64,000 nt of DNA from Plasmodium brasilianum (GCF_023973825.1 NC_090121.1:410001-474000), one strand, 5' to 3'; positions 1 through 12,760 are shown, counted from the first letter of the stretch. Notes: generated by a model from the sequence alone, not told the origin. Numbers and translations are program-made.

Positions 1-47
1 AATAGTAAAATATAATAATATAAAATCTAATTATAACAACGAAAAGT

Positions 48-470
48 ATGTCTGTATCAATCGGAGGAGCAGGAAAAGGTAATAAAAAGATAATTTTTTA
101 AGAACTCTACGTTAACAAAAAAAAAAAAAAAAAAAAAAAAAAATACCCTGAATATTTTTTAAAAAAGATGATGAACGATCATGTATCTTTTTTTACTTGC
201 CCAAATATGTAAAGCTGGATGTTTTCAGGCAGACCAGCTTCTGTACTACGACGTACATGTAACAAGTACTCGTGGGCATATGAATTGCAATGGCAATTGC
301 ATATGTACACAAAATGTGCGCATTTATTTTATGTAACGCTAAGAAGATAATTTGTTTGAATAATTTAAATCCGTTTTACCAGGATTTGAACACAGAGAGC
401 ATACTTTTCTCGTTAAAAACAGAATTAGGATTACTGTGTGCACAGAAAGCTTTGTAATTAAATTATGACG
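48..470 (+). CDS. Candidate small multi-exon gene at left edge (unresolved)
   Basis: Probable first exon 48-78 starts with ATG and encodes MSVSIGGAGK, ending in phase 1 before GTAATA. A second exon from 229 follows a TTTTCAG acceptor and continues in phase as GRPAS or GRPASVLRR (donors possible at 243 and 253). A third exon from 383 follows TTTTACCAG and is open in two frames, one reading DLNTESILFSLKTELG and the other FEHREHTFLVKNRIRI. More coding-like sequence lies at 560-650 but can be read on both strands. I do not recognise the protein. The splice signals and phase agreement support a gene; the end and the correct frame of exon 3 are not settled. Confidence 0.3.
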
Positions 471-1648
471 ACAAAATGTGCTAATGCAGAATAAACAACA
501 AAAAAAAAATAAAATAAAATAAAATAACTTCATGAATATATATATGTATGTATATATAATTGTTGCGTATACGAAAGTACCTCCTAAGAAGGCATATCAA
601 CGTTTCATTGCATCAGCTACTTTAAATGCTTTTCTTTTCATTTGAGGTGTATACTTGATAATTTTGAAAATAGCACTCCAAGTTGAGCATTCGTTTTAAA
701 GCATAAATATATATATATATATGTACACATACACATACATATATATGTACACATACACATACATATGAGAAATATATTTTTAACATAACGACCATACAAT
801 TATGTGGAAGCGTGGAAGAATAATTATGCAGCGTTAAAAGAGAGCTCTATTTGCCTCTTTTTCACTTTAACTTCTCTTCTTTGATTACTTTTTTTACAAA
901 GTTAACGTAACCACATAATAATAAATGAAATTTGTATATTATAACTGTAACATAACAGCTGGATGTCGTGCCATAATAAATTATAATCGTCATAATAGGA
1001 AAATAAAAACTTTAACATATATAGATCGAAAAAAAAAAAAAATTATTATTACGTGCTACACGTGTTATACACACAACGTCTATGTTCCGTAACGCGTAGA
1101 AATAAGTAAATATAAATACATGCCTCCACAATCATAAACAAACATATATGCATATTTATTTCTATACATAAAACACCTCTTCCTTAGTAGCTACGAAACG
1201 CCGTGTATTACTGGGCAAGAAAAAGGTGTATGTAACTAGGCCACTTGAGTAACTTAACTATATGTTGTTCCATTTTGCTATAATATTGCCACAGTTATTT
1301 GGGTGAGTTTCCCCCCTTATATTGTACATATACTAACACATAACACAATACATAATAACATACCATATCATATTATTACTCTGCATTATTATTACTGTCC
1401 ACACTCTTTCATTTTGGGTCTAAGGAATTTACGCTTAATTCTGTAACTACACACCCCTTCATTATTTATATGACATCCATTTCTTTGTACTTTTTTATAT
1501 TTTTTTAAAATGCACACATATGTAAAGTTTAACACTCACACATATATATATAAATGTATATTATGCGTATATGCAAAATTACGAAGAAAGAGATAATTTA
1601 TTTTCACATATATATATTAAATACTCGTTTATAGGAAAACAAACCGAT

Positions 1649-1682
<34 letters not shown>

Positions 1683-2699
1683 CCATATAATTTTATCTAT
1701 TACATTCTTTTTTATATGACATTGTTCATATCCAATGTACAACTTATACCTCTTAATCAATAATCGTCTAAATTATAAAAATATGAATGCACAAAAGATT
1801 ACTTATACAGTTATACATCATTAATGCAACAACAAAAAAAAAATAATAAATAATAATAAATATAAAATAAATATAAAATAAATATAAAATAAAGCAGAAA
1901 ATGGTATATTGTAAAATGCAGGTAGCACATTGTAAATGGCAAACGCAATATGCCAAATGTGCAGGTGTGAAAAAACGTAAAATTGGATACATATATTGTA
2001 GGGGTACAACAATATATACAAATGTTTACCTACACAAATGAACGGATGGACGAATGGACAAATGGACAAATGGACGAACGGATAAATGGACGAACGGACA
2101 AATGGACGAACGGGCAAATGGACGAATGGACAATTGGACGAACGGACAATTGGACGAACGGACAAATGGACATATTATATAAATAAAATGTCAACAAAAG
2201 CATCAGTATGGATGTATTAATTTTTAAGTAAATACAACTTAATTTGGAGAAATTTGAAGTTTACAGGTTTTTTGTTTTTTTTGTGAACGAATTACAAGAA
2301 TCGTTCGACTCTTTTTTGAGATTTTCCTCTTTTCCTTTTTTCCCCTTCTTTTTTTCATATTCACTTTATTCCTTTTTTACATTACTCTCATTTAACTCAA
2401 TTTTCTTTTTTACTTCTTTTTTGCTTCTTTTTTGCTTCTTTTTTGCTTCTTTTTTGCTTCATTTATTATTCATTATTCATTATTCATTATTTTTTATTTT
2501 TTTATTTTTTTTCTTTTTTATTTTTCCTTTTTCCGTTTTTCTTTTTTTTTCCTTTTTCCTATTTTCTTTTTTTTTCTTCTTTTTTTTTTTCTTGTATTTT
2601 TCCTTTTTTCCTTTCTCCCTTTGGAGTGTGTGCCATAAAGAGAAAACCAGAACGAAAACGAAAAATAATAAATATACAAAATGCAAAATAAGAAAGAAA

Positions 2700-2965
2700 A
2701 AATATAAAATTAAATACAAAAAATAAATACAAAAATTAAATACAAAAAATAAATACAAAAAATAAATACAAAAAATAAATACAAAAAATAAATACAAAAG
2801 ATAAATACAAAAGATAAATACAAAAAATAAATACACAAAATAAATACAAAAAATAAATACAAAAGATAAATACAAAAGATAAATACAAAAAATAAATACA
2901 CAAAATAAATACAAAAAATAAATACACAAAATAAATACACAAAATAAATACACAAAATAAATACA
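2700..2965. repeat. 12-bp AAATAAATACAA tandem array
   Basis: About twenty copies of a 12-bp A-rich unit with small variants (ACAAAA, ACACAA, AAAGAT). It gives open frames on the minus strand that read as repeated Phe-Val-Phe-Ile, which are spurious. Confidence 0.85.
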
Positions 2966-3433
2966 CAAAATTAAAAACGCACATTAAAATACACATTTAA
3001 ACACACATTCAAACGCACAGTAAAACAAACAAAACACCCGAAATTTATAATTTTTTAAAGCATCCTAATTTTTTAAGTACATTATATTTTTTTCGTGGTG
3101 TGTTTTATTTAAAAGAAAAATCTGTTATATGAAATATATATAAATACCACTCATTCATATTTATGGGGTAACTTTATTTTTTTTTGCGTTCTTTTTTTTT
3201 ATTTTTTTAATTTACATATCTGTACACATATATAAACGTAAATGTATATATATGTATACACATGAACGGGTATATACTTAAACATATGTACACATGAATG
3301 TGAATGTACGTAAATGTATATATATACATATGTGTATGTGTATGCATACTTAAGTGTACCTAAGGATGTGTATGTATATGTATTGTTGGCTTTTTTAAAT
3401 TTATGTTTAATCATTTTTTTTTTAGAAGCATTC

Positions 3434-3552
3434 TATTATACACTATACGTAATACACTATACGTAATACACTATACGTAATACACTATACGTAATACACT
3501 ATACGTAATACACTATACGTAATACGCTATACGTAATACACTATACGTAATA
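3434..3552. repeat. 14-bp TACACTATACGTAA tandem array
   Basis: Eight or so near-identical copies of the unit TACACTATACGTAA lie just upstream of the PPPDE peptidase gene, ending about 140 bp before its start codon, so they fall in its 5' flank or 5' UTR. Confidence 0.85.
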
Positions 3553-3689
3553 CGATATACATGTATATATCATATGCGCCCATATATATACCCATACATA
3601 CAATATACATATATGTACGTGCTTATAGCTACCCCTTTTCTTTTTTTTTTTTGTCCTAATTTATTAAAAAATAACGAAGTTACACATCA

Positions 3690-4128
3690 ATGAAGAAAAA
3701 AAATCGTGTAAATCATAGCAGCAGAGAATGTATAAATAAAGCAGATAAACAAAACTTTATTGAGCAGGAAGAAAATGCAGAGGACAATAAAATACCTGAC
3801 CCTGATTTTAACTCTAGCATGGTCTATTTAAATATATATGATTTGGATGCCGTTTCAAAAGTTGTTAATACTGTAGCTAGATCAGTAGGAGCAGGTGATA
3901 TAACATGAAAAGCATCTATACATACGGACTTATCGTATATATGTGCTTACGTGTTGTTCTTTTAACATCCTCCTTTTGGACCTTTTTTCTGTCCTTTTCA
4001 GAAATATTCTACTATTTTTCTAATTCTCTTCTAACAATTTTTTAGCGCTTTTCTAACTACTTTGTAACGATTTTATAACATTTCCTTAATAATTTTATAA
4101 CTGCTTTCTAACACTTTTCCAACTGATA

Positions 4129-4159
<31 letters not shown>

Positions 4160-4676
4160 GTTAGGTGCCTTTCATGCTGGTGTAGAGGTATACGGATATG
4201 AATACTCTTTTGGGTATGTAGTAGGTTAAAAGGAAAGAAGATAAAAAGATTTTCAAAATGTACAAGTTTTGAATAATGTTGTAATACCACAGAGTTATAA
4301 TACAACAACGCTAAGATGTTTTTTCTTTTTTTTTTTTTTCCTGAATAAAAAGTGCTTAAGGAGAAAATTATTTCTTGTTCATTTACACTGTTGTTATAAT
4401 TGCTACACCCACATAAGACACATAATTTTTATTCCCTCCTATAGAAACTGTATGAGCAACCTTTTCTTTTTCTTTTTTTTTTTCGACAGATGGTGAAACT
4501 GGCGTAACAAAAACAAGCGCTCGCTATCATCCTTATCATGTATACCGTGAAAGTATTCCTATGGTAATTTTTTTTTTTTTTTTTTTTTTTTTGCACTGTC
4601 AAAATTGATTATACATTGAAAAGTGCATTTGTGTATAGGTGCACGGATGGAAGCATATGCATATGTACACACACAA

Positions 4677-4707
<31 letters not shown>

Positions 4708-5700
4708 TTTATATGTTTGTATGTATACATAACCAATGTATAATTTTTTTTTGTAGGGGTAAAGATATTTTGAATAGGCGCTTCCAAACACATTCAACAG
4801 ATGATATTCTCGTGTTACATACTCTTCCTTTCTATTTCTTACTTATTTTTTATGAATTTTCTTTTCTTTTCTATTTACTTTTTTTTTTTTTTTTTTTTTT
4901 TGATTAAGTAAAACTCCATTAACAAAGGAAGAAGTAGATCTACTGGTGGAAGTAATGAAACTGCAATGGATAGGAGATACCTATGATATATTATCCAGGT
5001 AAAGGCGCATAAGAAAAAAACTATTGTAAGAAATTTAAGCATATGGGGAATTTTAATTAAAAATAAAAAGAAATAATTAAATAAATAAATAAACCGCACA
5101 CCAGAGTTAAATGTACAAATGTATGTACTCATATGTACACATACGCATACATATGCACCTTTTCCTATTCTTAGAAATTGTTTAAATTATGCCGACTATT
5201 TCTGTAATTTGTTGGGTTAGCATACTAAAAACATCAATCCATATATTGCACACATTTTTATGGAATTATTTAATGTACAGATGAAACATGTTCATTTTGT
5301 GTTTTTCTCATTTGTTCACCTTTTGCCCATTTGTACATTCCTTATTTATTCCTTATTTATTCCTTTATTTATTCCTTATTTATTCATTTATTTTTTCCTT
5401 ATTTATTCATTTATTTTTTCCTTTATTTTTTCCTTTTTTTTTAATTGCAAAATGTCTCTTCAGACGTCGGCAGCATACCCGACTGGGTAATGAGTTTACA
5501 AAAAAAAGTCACGTGGGTAAAGTCAAACTTAAATGTAGCAACTACCAAATTGAAGGTTTGGAACGAAAAGGAGCAAAGAAGTAGCATTCGAGTGTAGATA
5601 TGTGTATGTATGTCGATATGCATATGTGCGCGGACATGTATATTTGTGCACGTATACGTATACGTATATGTATACGTATATGTATACGTATATGTACATG

Positions 5701-5752
<52 letters not shown>

Positions 5753-6052
5753 ACATATAATGTATAACTTTTTTCTTTTCAAAAAGGAACTGAACAAGGC
5801 AGCTGGAATACCGACTGTTATAAATTATATAAAGAAAAAGTACAATGAAAACAGTGATGATTACGAAGGGTAAAGAAATTCGTAATTCCTTTTTCTGCCT
5901 TTTATTATTATTATTATTATTATTTTTTTTTTTTTTTTTTTTTTTTTATATATATATATAATAATATATATATATATAAATCAGATTATACCACCTTTTC
6001 CCCCTTATTTTGAATTGTTTATTGCAGATTTAAAGTTACTGTGAAATCATAG
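3690..6052 (+). CDS. PPPDE/DeSI-like cysteine peptidase (permuted papain fold), 9 exons
   Basis: Predicted deSUMOylating/deubiquitinating isopeptidase of the PPPDE (DeSI) family, 223 aa. Exons: 3690-3894, 4165-4224, 4490-4563, 4757-4758, 4909-4998, 5175-5215, 5464-5555, 5787-5869, 6028-6052; all introns are GT-AG with T-rich 3' ends. The order of motifs matches the family: VYLNIYDL, then FHAGVEVYGYEYSFGY with the catalytic His, GDTYDIL, then RNCLNYADYFCNLL with the catalytic Cys, and IPDWVMSL. The N-terminal 45 residues are a charged extension. The C-terminus is a lysine-rich tail ending TVKS. Without the 2-nt fourth exon (GG) the frame breaks; with it the family's conserved Gly before KTPLTKEEV is restored. 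The family assignment is strong; the substrate is unknown. The start is the first ATG of the open exon. Confidence 0.85.
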
Positions 6053-6499
6053 TATTTTAAATTTTTTAATAATTCTTAAAAAAAAAAAGAAAATAATAAA
6101 AACAAAAAAAAAAAAACAATATTTATTTTTTTTTTTTTATTAATATTTTCTTTTTTTTTTTATAATTTTTTTTTTTTTTTTTTATAATTTTTTTTGGTGC
6201 GAATTTTTATTTGTTCTGCTAATACTATTATTTTAATCCGAGAATTTTACAATTTATAAAGAATAAATGTAGATGATACATATATTTATGTAAAAACCAT
6301 GTACACATACACTTTTAAATCATTGATTTTTTAATTATTATTTTGTGTGTTGTATACATTATACATATTTTCCTTTAATATATTTTAGCTCCTTGTTTTT
6401 TTTCTTGTCCAAAAATATATGCATTACGTATACACGGTAAATGATTATACATACGTACATATATATGTACACAATCTGTGTACACATTATATATACGAA

Positions 6500-6543
<44 letters not shown>

Positions 6544-6888
6544 TTACATACACCCTTATACATTTATACATCTTTTAGTTTTTTTTTCTTTTTTTTATAC
6601 ATTAACTCATGTATGTTTTTATAAAAAAAAAAAAAAAAAAAAACATAAAATTGTTGTTTATTTTTTACGTGAACGTTTATTGTATTTTAAAAAATAATAT
6701 GACGATAAAACTGAAAATTAAAAATGATTCGAAAAATTAAAAATATTTAAGCTATTTTTAAATACAGAAGAAGAGAAATGTAATGACAATCCTATATAAG
6801 CATATATGAATATGGTACAAAAAAAAAAATCAACAAAAAAAGTATAATAAATGTGCTCTTTGCCAAATAGTCAAGAATATTTGGCCAA

Positions 6889-6938
<50 letters not shown>

Positions 6939-7393
6939 ATAAGAAGATAGTATAATTCTTCGTATTAAATACTTTAAAAAGTTAAAAAAGAATTGAAAAA
7001 AATGTAATGAAAAAACGGGTACACAAAAAAGTACATAATATTTTATCTTTTTTAACAATTTATACATTTCTCACTTCAATAATGAAAAATAAATGGTGTA
7101 CCTTACTCGTATGCACATATATATATATATGTATATATTTGTGTTCAAAAGATTTTAAAGCGCCTCTGTGAATATACAAAAATTGAAAAGCATAATTGTA
7201 TCATTTATTTACCCCACTTTTAATGCATCATATATGTATGCATATATGTATATATATATTTATATATATATATGTATAAACATTAGTCCCAGTTTATTAA
7301 TACTCTTCACTTTTACGAATAATACAAGTATATAATTTACTATTATGTAGAAATCTTTGCAAATTAAATTACGTGAAATTAAGATATAAAAAA
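6053..7393. other. Intergenic region between PPPDE and TMEM147 genes
   Basis: About 1.3 kb of very AT-rich DNA with poly-T runs at 6120-6195, a (TA)n tract at 6500-6540 and a poly-A run of about 45 at 6893-6937. Open frames are IYIY-type microsatellite products. I see no exon. It must contain the 3' UTR of the peptidase gene and the promoter of the TMEM147 gene. Confidence 0.6.
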
Positions 7394-8707
7394 ATGGCAT
7401 TATTCCATTTTGTTAATTGTTCATTAACGGCCTTTGTTCCTTATTATATAATATATGATGGATTTAAGCTGTAAGAATTATTTAATAGACATACGTATAA
7501 TTATGAAAAAAGAAACAAATATGAGCAAGCAATGTTAATAATATCACTTAATTAAACACACAACCCTTGATTACTAACAGTTTGCGTGAACAAGCAATGT
7601 TAATAGTGTTATTGAAGCATCGTTAATAATAAAGTAGTGTTAATAAAGTAGTGTTAATAAATCAGTGTTAATAAATCAGTGTTAATAAAGTAGTGTTAAT
7701 AAAGTAGTGTTAATAAAGTAGTGTTAATAAATCAGTGTTAATAAATCAGTGTTAATAAATCAGTGTTAATAAATCAGTGTTAATAAATCAGTGTTAATAA
7801 ATCAGTGTTAATAAATCAGTGTTAATAAATCAGTGTTAATAAATCAGTGTTAATAAATCAGTGTTAATAAATCAGTGTTAATAAAGCAATGATAAAAGAA
7901 ATGATAAAAGAAATGTTTATAATAGTGTTTATTTAAGCAAAATGTTTAAATGTTAAGAATTTACATGAACAAGAAATGACAAAATTAGTTTTTGTTTAAG
8001 CATACCGTTTATGTGCTAAACATTTACATGAACAAGCAATATGAAAAATTATTTTTTTTTTTTTTAAGCACACATATTTTAAATGATAAAACTTCACATG
8101 AACAGGACATCAAAAAAAACGATAATTATTAAAATTTTTTTAAAATTAAGAAAACATATATTTGCAATTTTTAATAACATATAATATTATATATACATAT
8201 ATATATAGCAATTTAACTGATAGCACAAGAAACGAATTCAAAACTAGCTCATACATATGACAACAATAAAATTGCGTTGAATTAAGATATAAATAATATG
8301 CTTTATATATACATACACTATATATAGGTTAAAAATCACGTATAGTTAATTTTTTTTTTTTTTTTTTTGGACATTTTATTAGGTCAAAAAATGTAGGATC
8401 TACAAAATTGTTTTTTCTTGTTTGTTTTTACTATATCATATCTCAAATGTTAAAGGTTACACTTAATTGAGAACATTACGAAAAATGAAAATTTTAAGGA
8501 AAACTTCCCAAGGATAATTTCATTATATATATAAATATATATATAAAAATAAATATAACCTCACACGTACATGAACATTTAATATACATGTTTGCAGCTG
8601 TTCGCCCTGGCATTCTTTTCAATAGGCCTCCTACAAAATATGAACCTTTTCAATGTACTCTTATCACAACATTGTACTTCTAAATATAGTTCATGTATGT
8701 GTGCGAG

Positions 8708-8750
<43 letters not shown>

Positions 8751-10372
8751 GCTTATACATGTACAACCATATACACATGTACATGTGTTCTATAAATTCG
8801 CCGCAAATACCCTTTTAGATAATATTTCAAGAGTCGGCAAATATTATTGACCTAGCTGGAATATACTACGTCCTAGTGCATAAGTATAACTAAATATAAA
8901 AGAAAGAAAAATAATTAACAAAATAAAAGCTTTTGCGTATGAAAATATACTTATTTACGCGTATTTACGCTTAATTATACGTATATATACACACATATGT
9001 GCATGTGCACATGCAACCTAATCTCGTAGGCACACTAATACATTTAACTTAAAAGAGAGGATATTATCAGTAGGACTCAGTTGGGGATTTTATGAATCGA
9101 TGGCCACGAATTTTTTCCCGTTTTTCATGGGTTACATAAATCTGAATGTACATTCTATTATTTCTCTTTTCTTTTTTTTGTTTTTTCAATTCATTTTTCC
9201 TCATTCAGTTTACTCTCTCTTGTTTTTTCAATTCATTTCTCCTCATTCAGTTTACTCTCGTTTTTGGAACTCGTTTTTCCTCATTCAGCTTATTCTCGTT
9301 TTTGCAACTCGTTTTTTCTCATTCTGTTTTCCTTATTATGTTTTCCATATTTTTCCATTTTGTGTACATTATTTTTTTGTCAAATTATCTTTAGGCGGAA
9401 AATCCATGGATTTCTCTTTGAAACATATCTATAGGTCCATATCAGCTAATACCTTTTTGGTTAGTCCTCCATATTTATTCCTATACATATTCATATGCAT
9501 ATGCTACGTACGTACATACATCTTGGTGTATGCTTGCATATTCGTATGTGTATACATATCTATCTATGCAATGGTATAAACGTTTCGCATGAACAGGTCA
9601 AAACCATTTTTGTGTATAACTCTTTTTATTTTATTCCCATTTCAGTTTTCCAATTTATCCAAAACCTGTTTATTATTTATATGGATAAAAAATGTACAGA
9701 ATAAAAAAAAAATTAATTTGGTTAATTTGCTTTTGATGTACTTTACTTTTATTTTGCCCCTCGCGAATAGGTAAACAAATAAAAAGAAGAGTGAAAAAAA
9801 AAAAAAAAAAAAAAAATAAGTAAAATAATACAAAATTATGCAAAATTATGCAAAATTATGCAAAATTATGCAAAATTATGCAAAATTATGCAGAATAGTA
9901 CAAAATAAAGGAATGACTTTTTTGTTCATATTCCCTTAACTTGTTATGCAATTAATGTACCACATCATTCAGCACATTTAAAATGTGTAAAAAAAAAAAA
10001 AAAAAAAAAAATGCTAAATGTTAATTTTTTTCTTTTTTGTAAATTTTTTTTTTTATTCATATATTTTTTTTTTTAATGTTCATCATTTTGTTCTTTTCTT
10101 TTTCGCATTTTCCCGTTTTCTCTTCAAGGATCATATTAATTCATGAGGATTTATTTGACTATAGAATGCTCCTTTATTTATTCCTGCAGCTCTTTGTTAC
10201 TCTATTTTTGTCCTTTGCTACTAAGAGCATGCTGCATATGAAGTTAAGTAGCGTTGAACTGAGTAGAGAAAAGAGTATAGACATTGATAATAATGATGAT
10301 GTTGATAATGAAATGAATAAAGAACTAAAGAAAAAGAATAAAAAAAAAAGGAAAAGTTTAATTTACAGGTAA
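7394..10372 (+). CDS. TMEM147-like ER membrane protein, 9 exons
   Basis: Homologue of TMEM147, which in animals belongs to the ER BOS/multipass translocon complex with Nicalin and NOMO; 266 aa. Exons: 7394-7470, 8383-8455, 8598-8654, 8819-8883, 9030-9130, 9395-9459, 9597-9644, 9700-9770, 10129-10372; phases all agree. It begins MALFHFVNCSL like the family's MTLFHFGNC, and by memory aligns almost without gaps through SQMLKLFALAFF, NIIDLAGIYYV, ILSVGLSWGFYESM, MDFSLKHIYRSI and VNLLLMYFTFILPL. About seven hydrophobic helices are present. After the last helix there is an added acidic then Lys-rich tail (about 50 aa) absent from the animal protein. Stop taken at 10370-10372; a spliced alternative ending at 10775 was rejected. 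Intron 1 is 912 bp and holds a satellite. Confidence 0.85.
7614..7890. repeat. 14-bp GTGTTAATAAATCA array inside TMEM147 intron 1
   Basis: About twenty copies of a 14-bp unit (GTGTTAATAAATCA, with GTGTTAATAAAGTA variants at the left). It lies within the first intron of the TMEM147-like gene and makes up most of its extra length. Confidence 0.85.
9831..9896. repeat. 10-bp CAAAATTATG array in TMEM147 intron 8
   Basis: Six copies of CAAAATTATG, followed by a decayed copy. It lies in the intron between exons 8 and 9 of the TMEM147-like gene. Confidence 0.8.
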
Positions 10373-10664
10373 ACGGGAATTAAATGATACAGCAAGTTTA
10401 TGCAAAGTTTTATTTTGTACAAATCGTTAGAATTGCATTACACAGGTATGTACACGTACACATACGTATATACGTACATGTATGCATATATATACATATA
10501 TAAATACCCATATACATATACTTGCGTATGCACAGTTCTGTAGTCCAGAGGCATAATAATCATTAAAAGACGTATAATGATAATTTTTTTTTTTTATTTT
10601 ATTTTTATTTTATTTTTATTTTATTTTTATTTTATTTTTATTTTTTTTATTTTTTTTTTCCATT

Positions 10665-10963
10665 TTATTTATTTTTATTTAATTGCACGTATTTGCAATT
10701 TTGTTGTGTAATTAGTGAATAGTCCCCGTAGTTGCATAGAATATATTCTGTTTCTTTTTTAGTTCGAATTCTTAAGTTCGTGTTAAATTCGTTCTAAAAA
10801 GAGTAGAAAAAGGAAAGAGACGGAATGTGTAGCATTATGCGTGTGCCCATGTTTGTATGTGCCTATTTATGAACAAATACACACACATAAAAGAACAAAC
10901 GTATGAATGCGTTCATATATCTACATGTGCATATATTCGTATATACAATTATACATATATACT

Positions 10964-11014
<51 letters not shown>

Positions 11015-12015
11015 CTGTCTGTGTTTAAGCTTTCGTTTGATTTAAATTCCACTCCCCTTGGGGATGTACGTATTTTAAATCTTTACTTCTTGTGGAAGTA
11101 ACTCCTTGACGCACTTTTTTGTTTTTGTTAGTAAGTCTCTATAATGAAAAACAGAAAATAAAAACAATGAGATATTATTTATAAATTGATATACATACGT
11201 GTTTAACTTGGTGTACTTTTAAAAAAAAAAAAGAAAATTACGAGAATAAGGAAGCTTGCTTGACGGCATGTTCATAGCTGACTTCATCGTTATATTTTAA
11301 AGGAATGCCTTATGTTCATTTAACAAGGGAAGCATAAAAATAGTTTGTTTATTTGTTCGTTTGTTTATTTGTTCGTTTGTTTATTTGTTCGTTTGTTTAT
11401 TTGTTCGTTTGTTTATATGTTTATTTGTATATATGTATGTGTGTTTGTTCATTTGTTCGTTTGTTTGTTCATTTGTACGTTTGTTTCTTCACTCCTTTGT
11501 TCGCTCATGTGTTTGTTTTTAACTGACTATTCATATTTCTCGCATATAAATTATATTATGTAAATAACGACTTCACTAGCTTAGTCACTGGATCTAGGTA
11601 TTTTGCCATACATACATTTTCAGTCATTGCAGATAAATATTATTCTGATTCTTATAAAGTTGCTTACATTCTTTTTTTCGTTTTTTTACTTATTTATATA
11701 ACTATGACGGACTATTAACACATACTACTAAACATATGTCTAAACACTTATTTAATGTGCATTTATTATGCTTCAATTAGGACATCAATATGTATATATA
11801 TATATAGATATAGATAGATATATAACACCTCTCATACTGGAACGCATTTTTTCTTTTAATATGTACTTGAATCCTTTCAAGTATTTACTAATTTTATTAT
11901 TTTTTTTTTTTTTTTATGTACCATCTAAATTTATTAGGACATAAGAAACGATAGAAGAATTATTGTTCATCCAGGCATTTAAAGATTCACTTATTTCACT
12001 TGAGGATCCAGCCAT
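10665..12015 (-). CDS. Roadblock/LC7-type dynein light chain, 4 exons
   Basis: 113-aa roadblock (LC7, DYNLRB) protein, a dimeric subunit that binds the dynein intermediate chain. Minus-strand exons: 11922-12015, 11242-11308, 11087-11138, 10665-10793. The protein starts MAGSSSEISESLNAW; the diagnostic motif is INLDGIPLKYN (family: NTEGIPIK), followed by a helix SLFSDLLTKTKKCVKELL and the strands NTNLRIRTKKETEYI (family: LTFLRIRSKKNEIMVAP) and YSLITQ. Length matches the family (about 96-110). Intron 1 is about 610 bp and contains a 16-bp GTTTGTTTATTTGTTC array. The gene converges on TMEM147, with about 290 bp between the two stop codons. Earlier open frames on the plus strand over these exons are shadows. 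Confidence 0.85.
11343..11475. repeat. 16-bp GTTTGTTTATTTGTTC array in roadblock intron 1
   Basis: Four good copies of the 16-bp unit followed by decayed copies with ATGT and CATT variants. It is intronic to the roadblock gene on the opposite strand. Confidence 0.8.
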
Positions 12016-12707
12016 TTTGTTTTATTTTATTTCATATGTTTTCCTTTATTACACTTCATTTATTTTGCTTTATTTTATTTACATTACTTTGTTTATTTTA
12101 TGTAAATTTTTTTTCTATATTTTTGTTCTTTTAAAAATATTGAAGGTTCTTACAAAATTAAAAATGAACAAGGGACACAAATATGTATGCTGACTTTCTG
12201 CGTAGTGTAGGGGGAAGAAGTGAAAAAGTTAAATGCACATATAGGTGCACGTTCATGTAGGTATAAGCAAATGCATACACATATATACAAACATGCACAC
12301 ATATACAAACATGAACATATATACAAACATGCACACATATACAAACATGCACATATATATATATATATGTATGTGTAATGCAGTTTATTCTCAAAAAAAA
12401 AAATAAAAAAATAGTAATGTGTCATTTATAAAGATGAATATTTTTCACCAAAAAATAAAATAAAATAAAAAATACAAACGTGTGTTTATAATCATGTTAT
12501 AAGACCTGCAAATACGCTAACGCACATTTATGGAAAGGCTAAAAGTTAGCTGCGCATAAACAAACTAGTAATATTTCAATCAAATAACACAGGAAAGAAG
12601 CGGTAAATATATATTCACATATATGACGAAATGATTAAGTGTAAAACACAAGGTATAGAGATTTTTCCAAAGGTGGCATAACAGCATAAATGAGGTTTCT
12701 CTCTCTG

Positions 12708-12760
<53 letters not shown>

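Larger units (their letters stand above)
540..3689. other. Intergenic, AT-rich, minisatellite-rich
   Basis: Apart from coding-like patches at 560-650 I see no gene here. The stretch holds poly-A/T runs, (TA)n tracts, an 8-12 bp GGACGAA-type minisatellite at 2040-2170, an 11-bp TTTTTTGCTTC array at 2418-2460, a 12-bp AAATAAATACAA array at 2700-2965 and a 14-bp array at 3434-3552. Long open frames in these arrays are products of the repeats, not genes. Confidence 0.6.

Noticed and set aside
1821..2186. Open frames with repeated VRPFVRSS and NGQMDEWTNG
   Set aside because: Products of a minisatellite; no codon bias or splice context.
2244..2996. Several Phe-rich frames of 70-160 codons on both strands
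   Set aside because: They read through TTTTTTGCTTC and AAATAAATACAA arrays in all frames.
3434..3552. Regular spaced repeats resembling a CRISPR array
   Set aside because: Units are 14 bp, directly adjacent and without unique spacers; this is a eukaryotic tandem array. The same holds at 7614-7890, 13186-13339 and 48820-49100.
10763..10775. A tenth TMEM147 exon (acceptor TTCTTTTTTAG) giving an SSNS ending
   Set aside because: It falls antisense inside the well-supported last roadblock exon; reading straight to the TAA at 10370-10372 is simpler.
11041..11100. Minus-strand frame RSKDLKYVHPQGEWNLNQTK and plus-strand frame STPLGDVRILNLYFLW
   Set aside because: Both overlap or adjoin roadblock exon 3, whose frame fits the LC7 family and splices at 11087; these are intron or shadow readings.
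11580..11710. Plus frame IADKYYSDSYKVAYILFF and minus frame MTENVCMAKYLDPVTKLVKS
   Set aside because: They lie inside roadblock intron 1 and neither joins in phase to a neighbouring exon.
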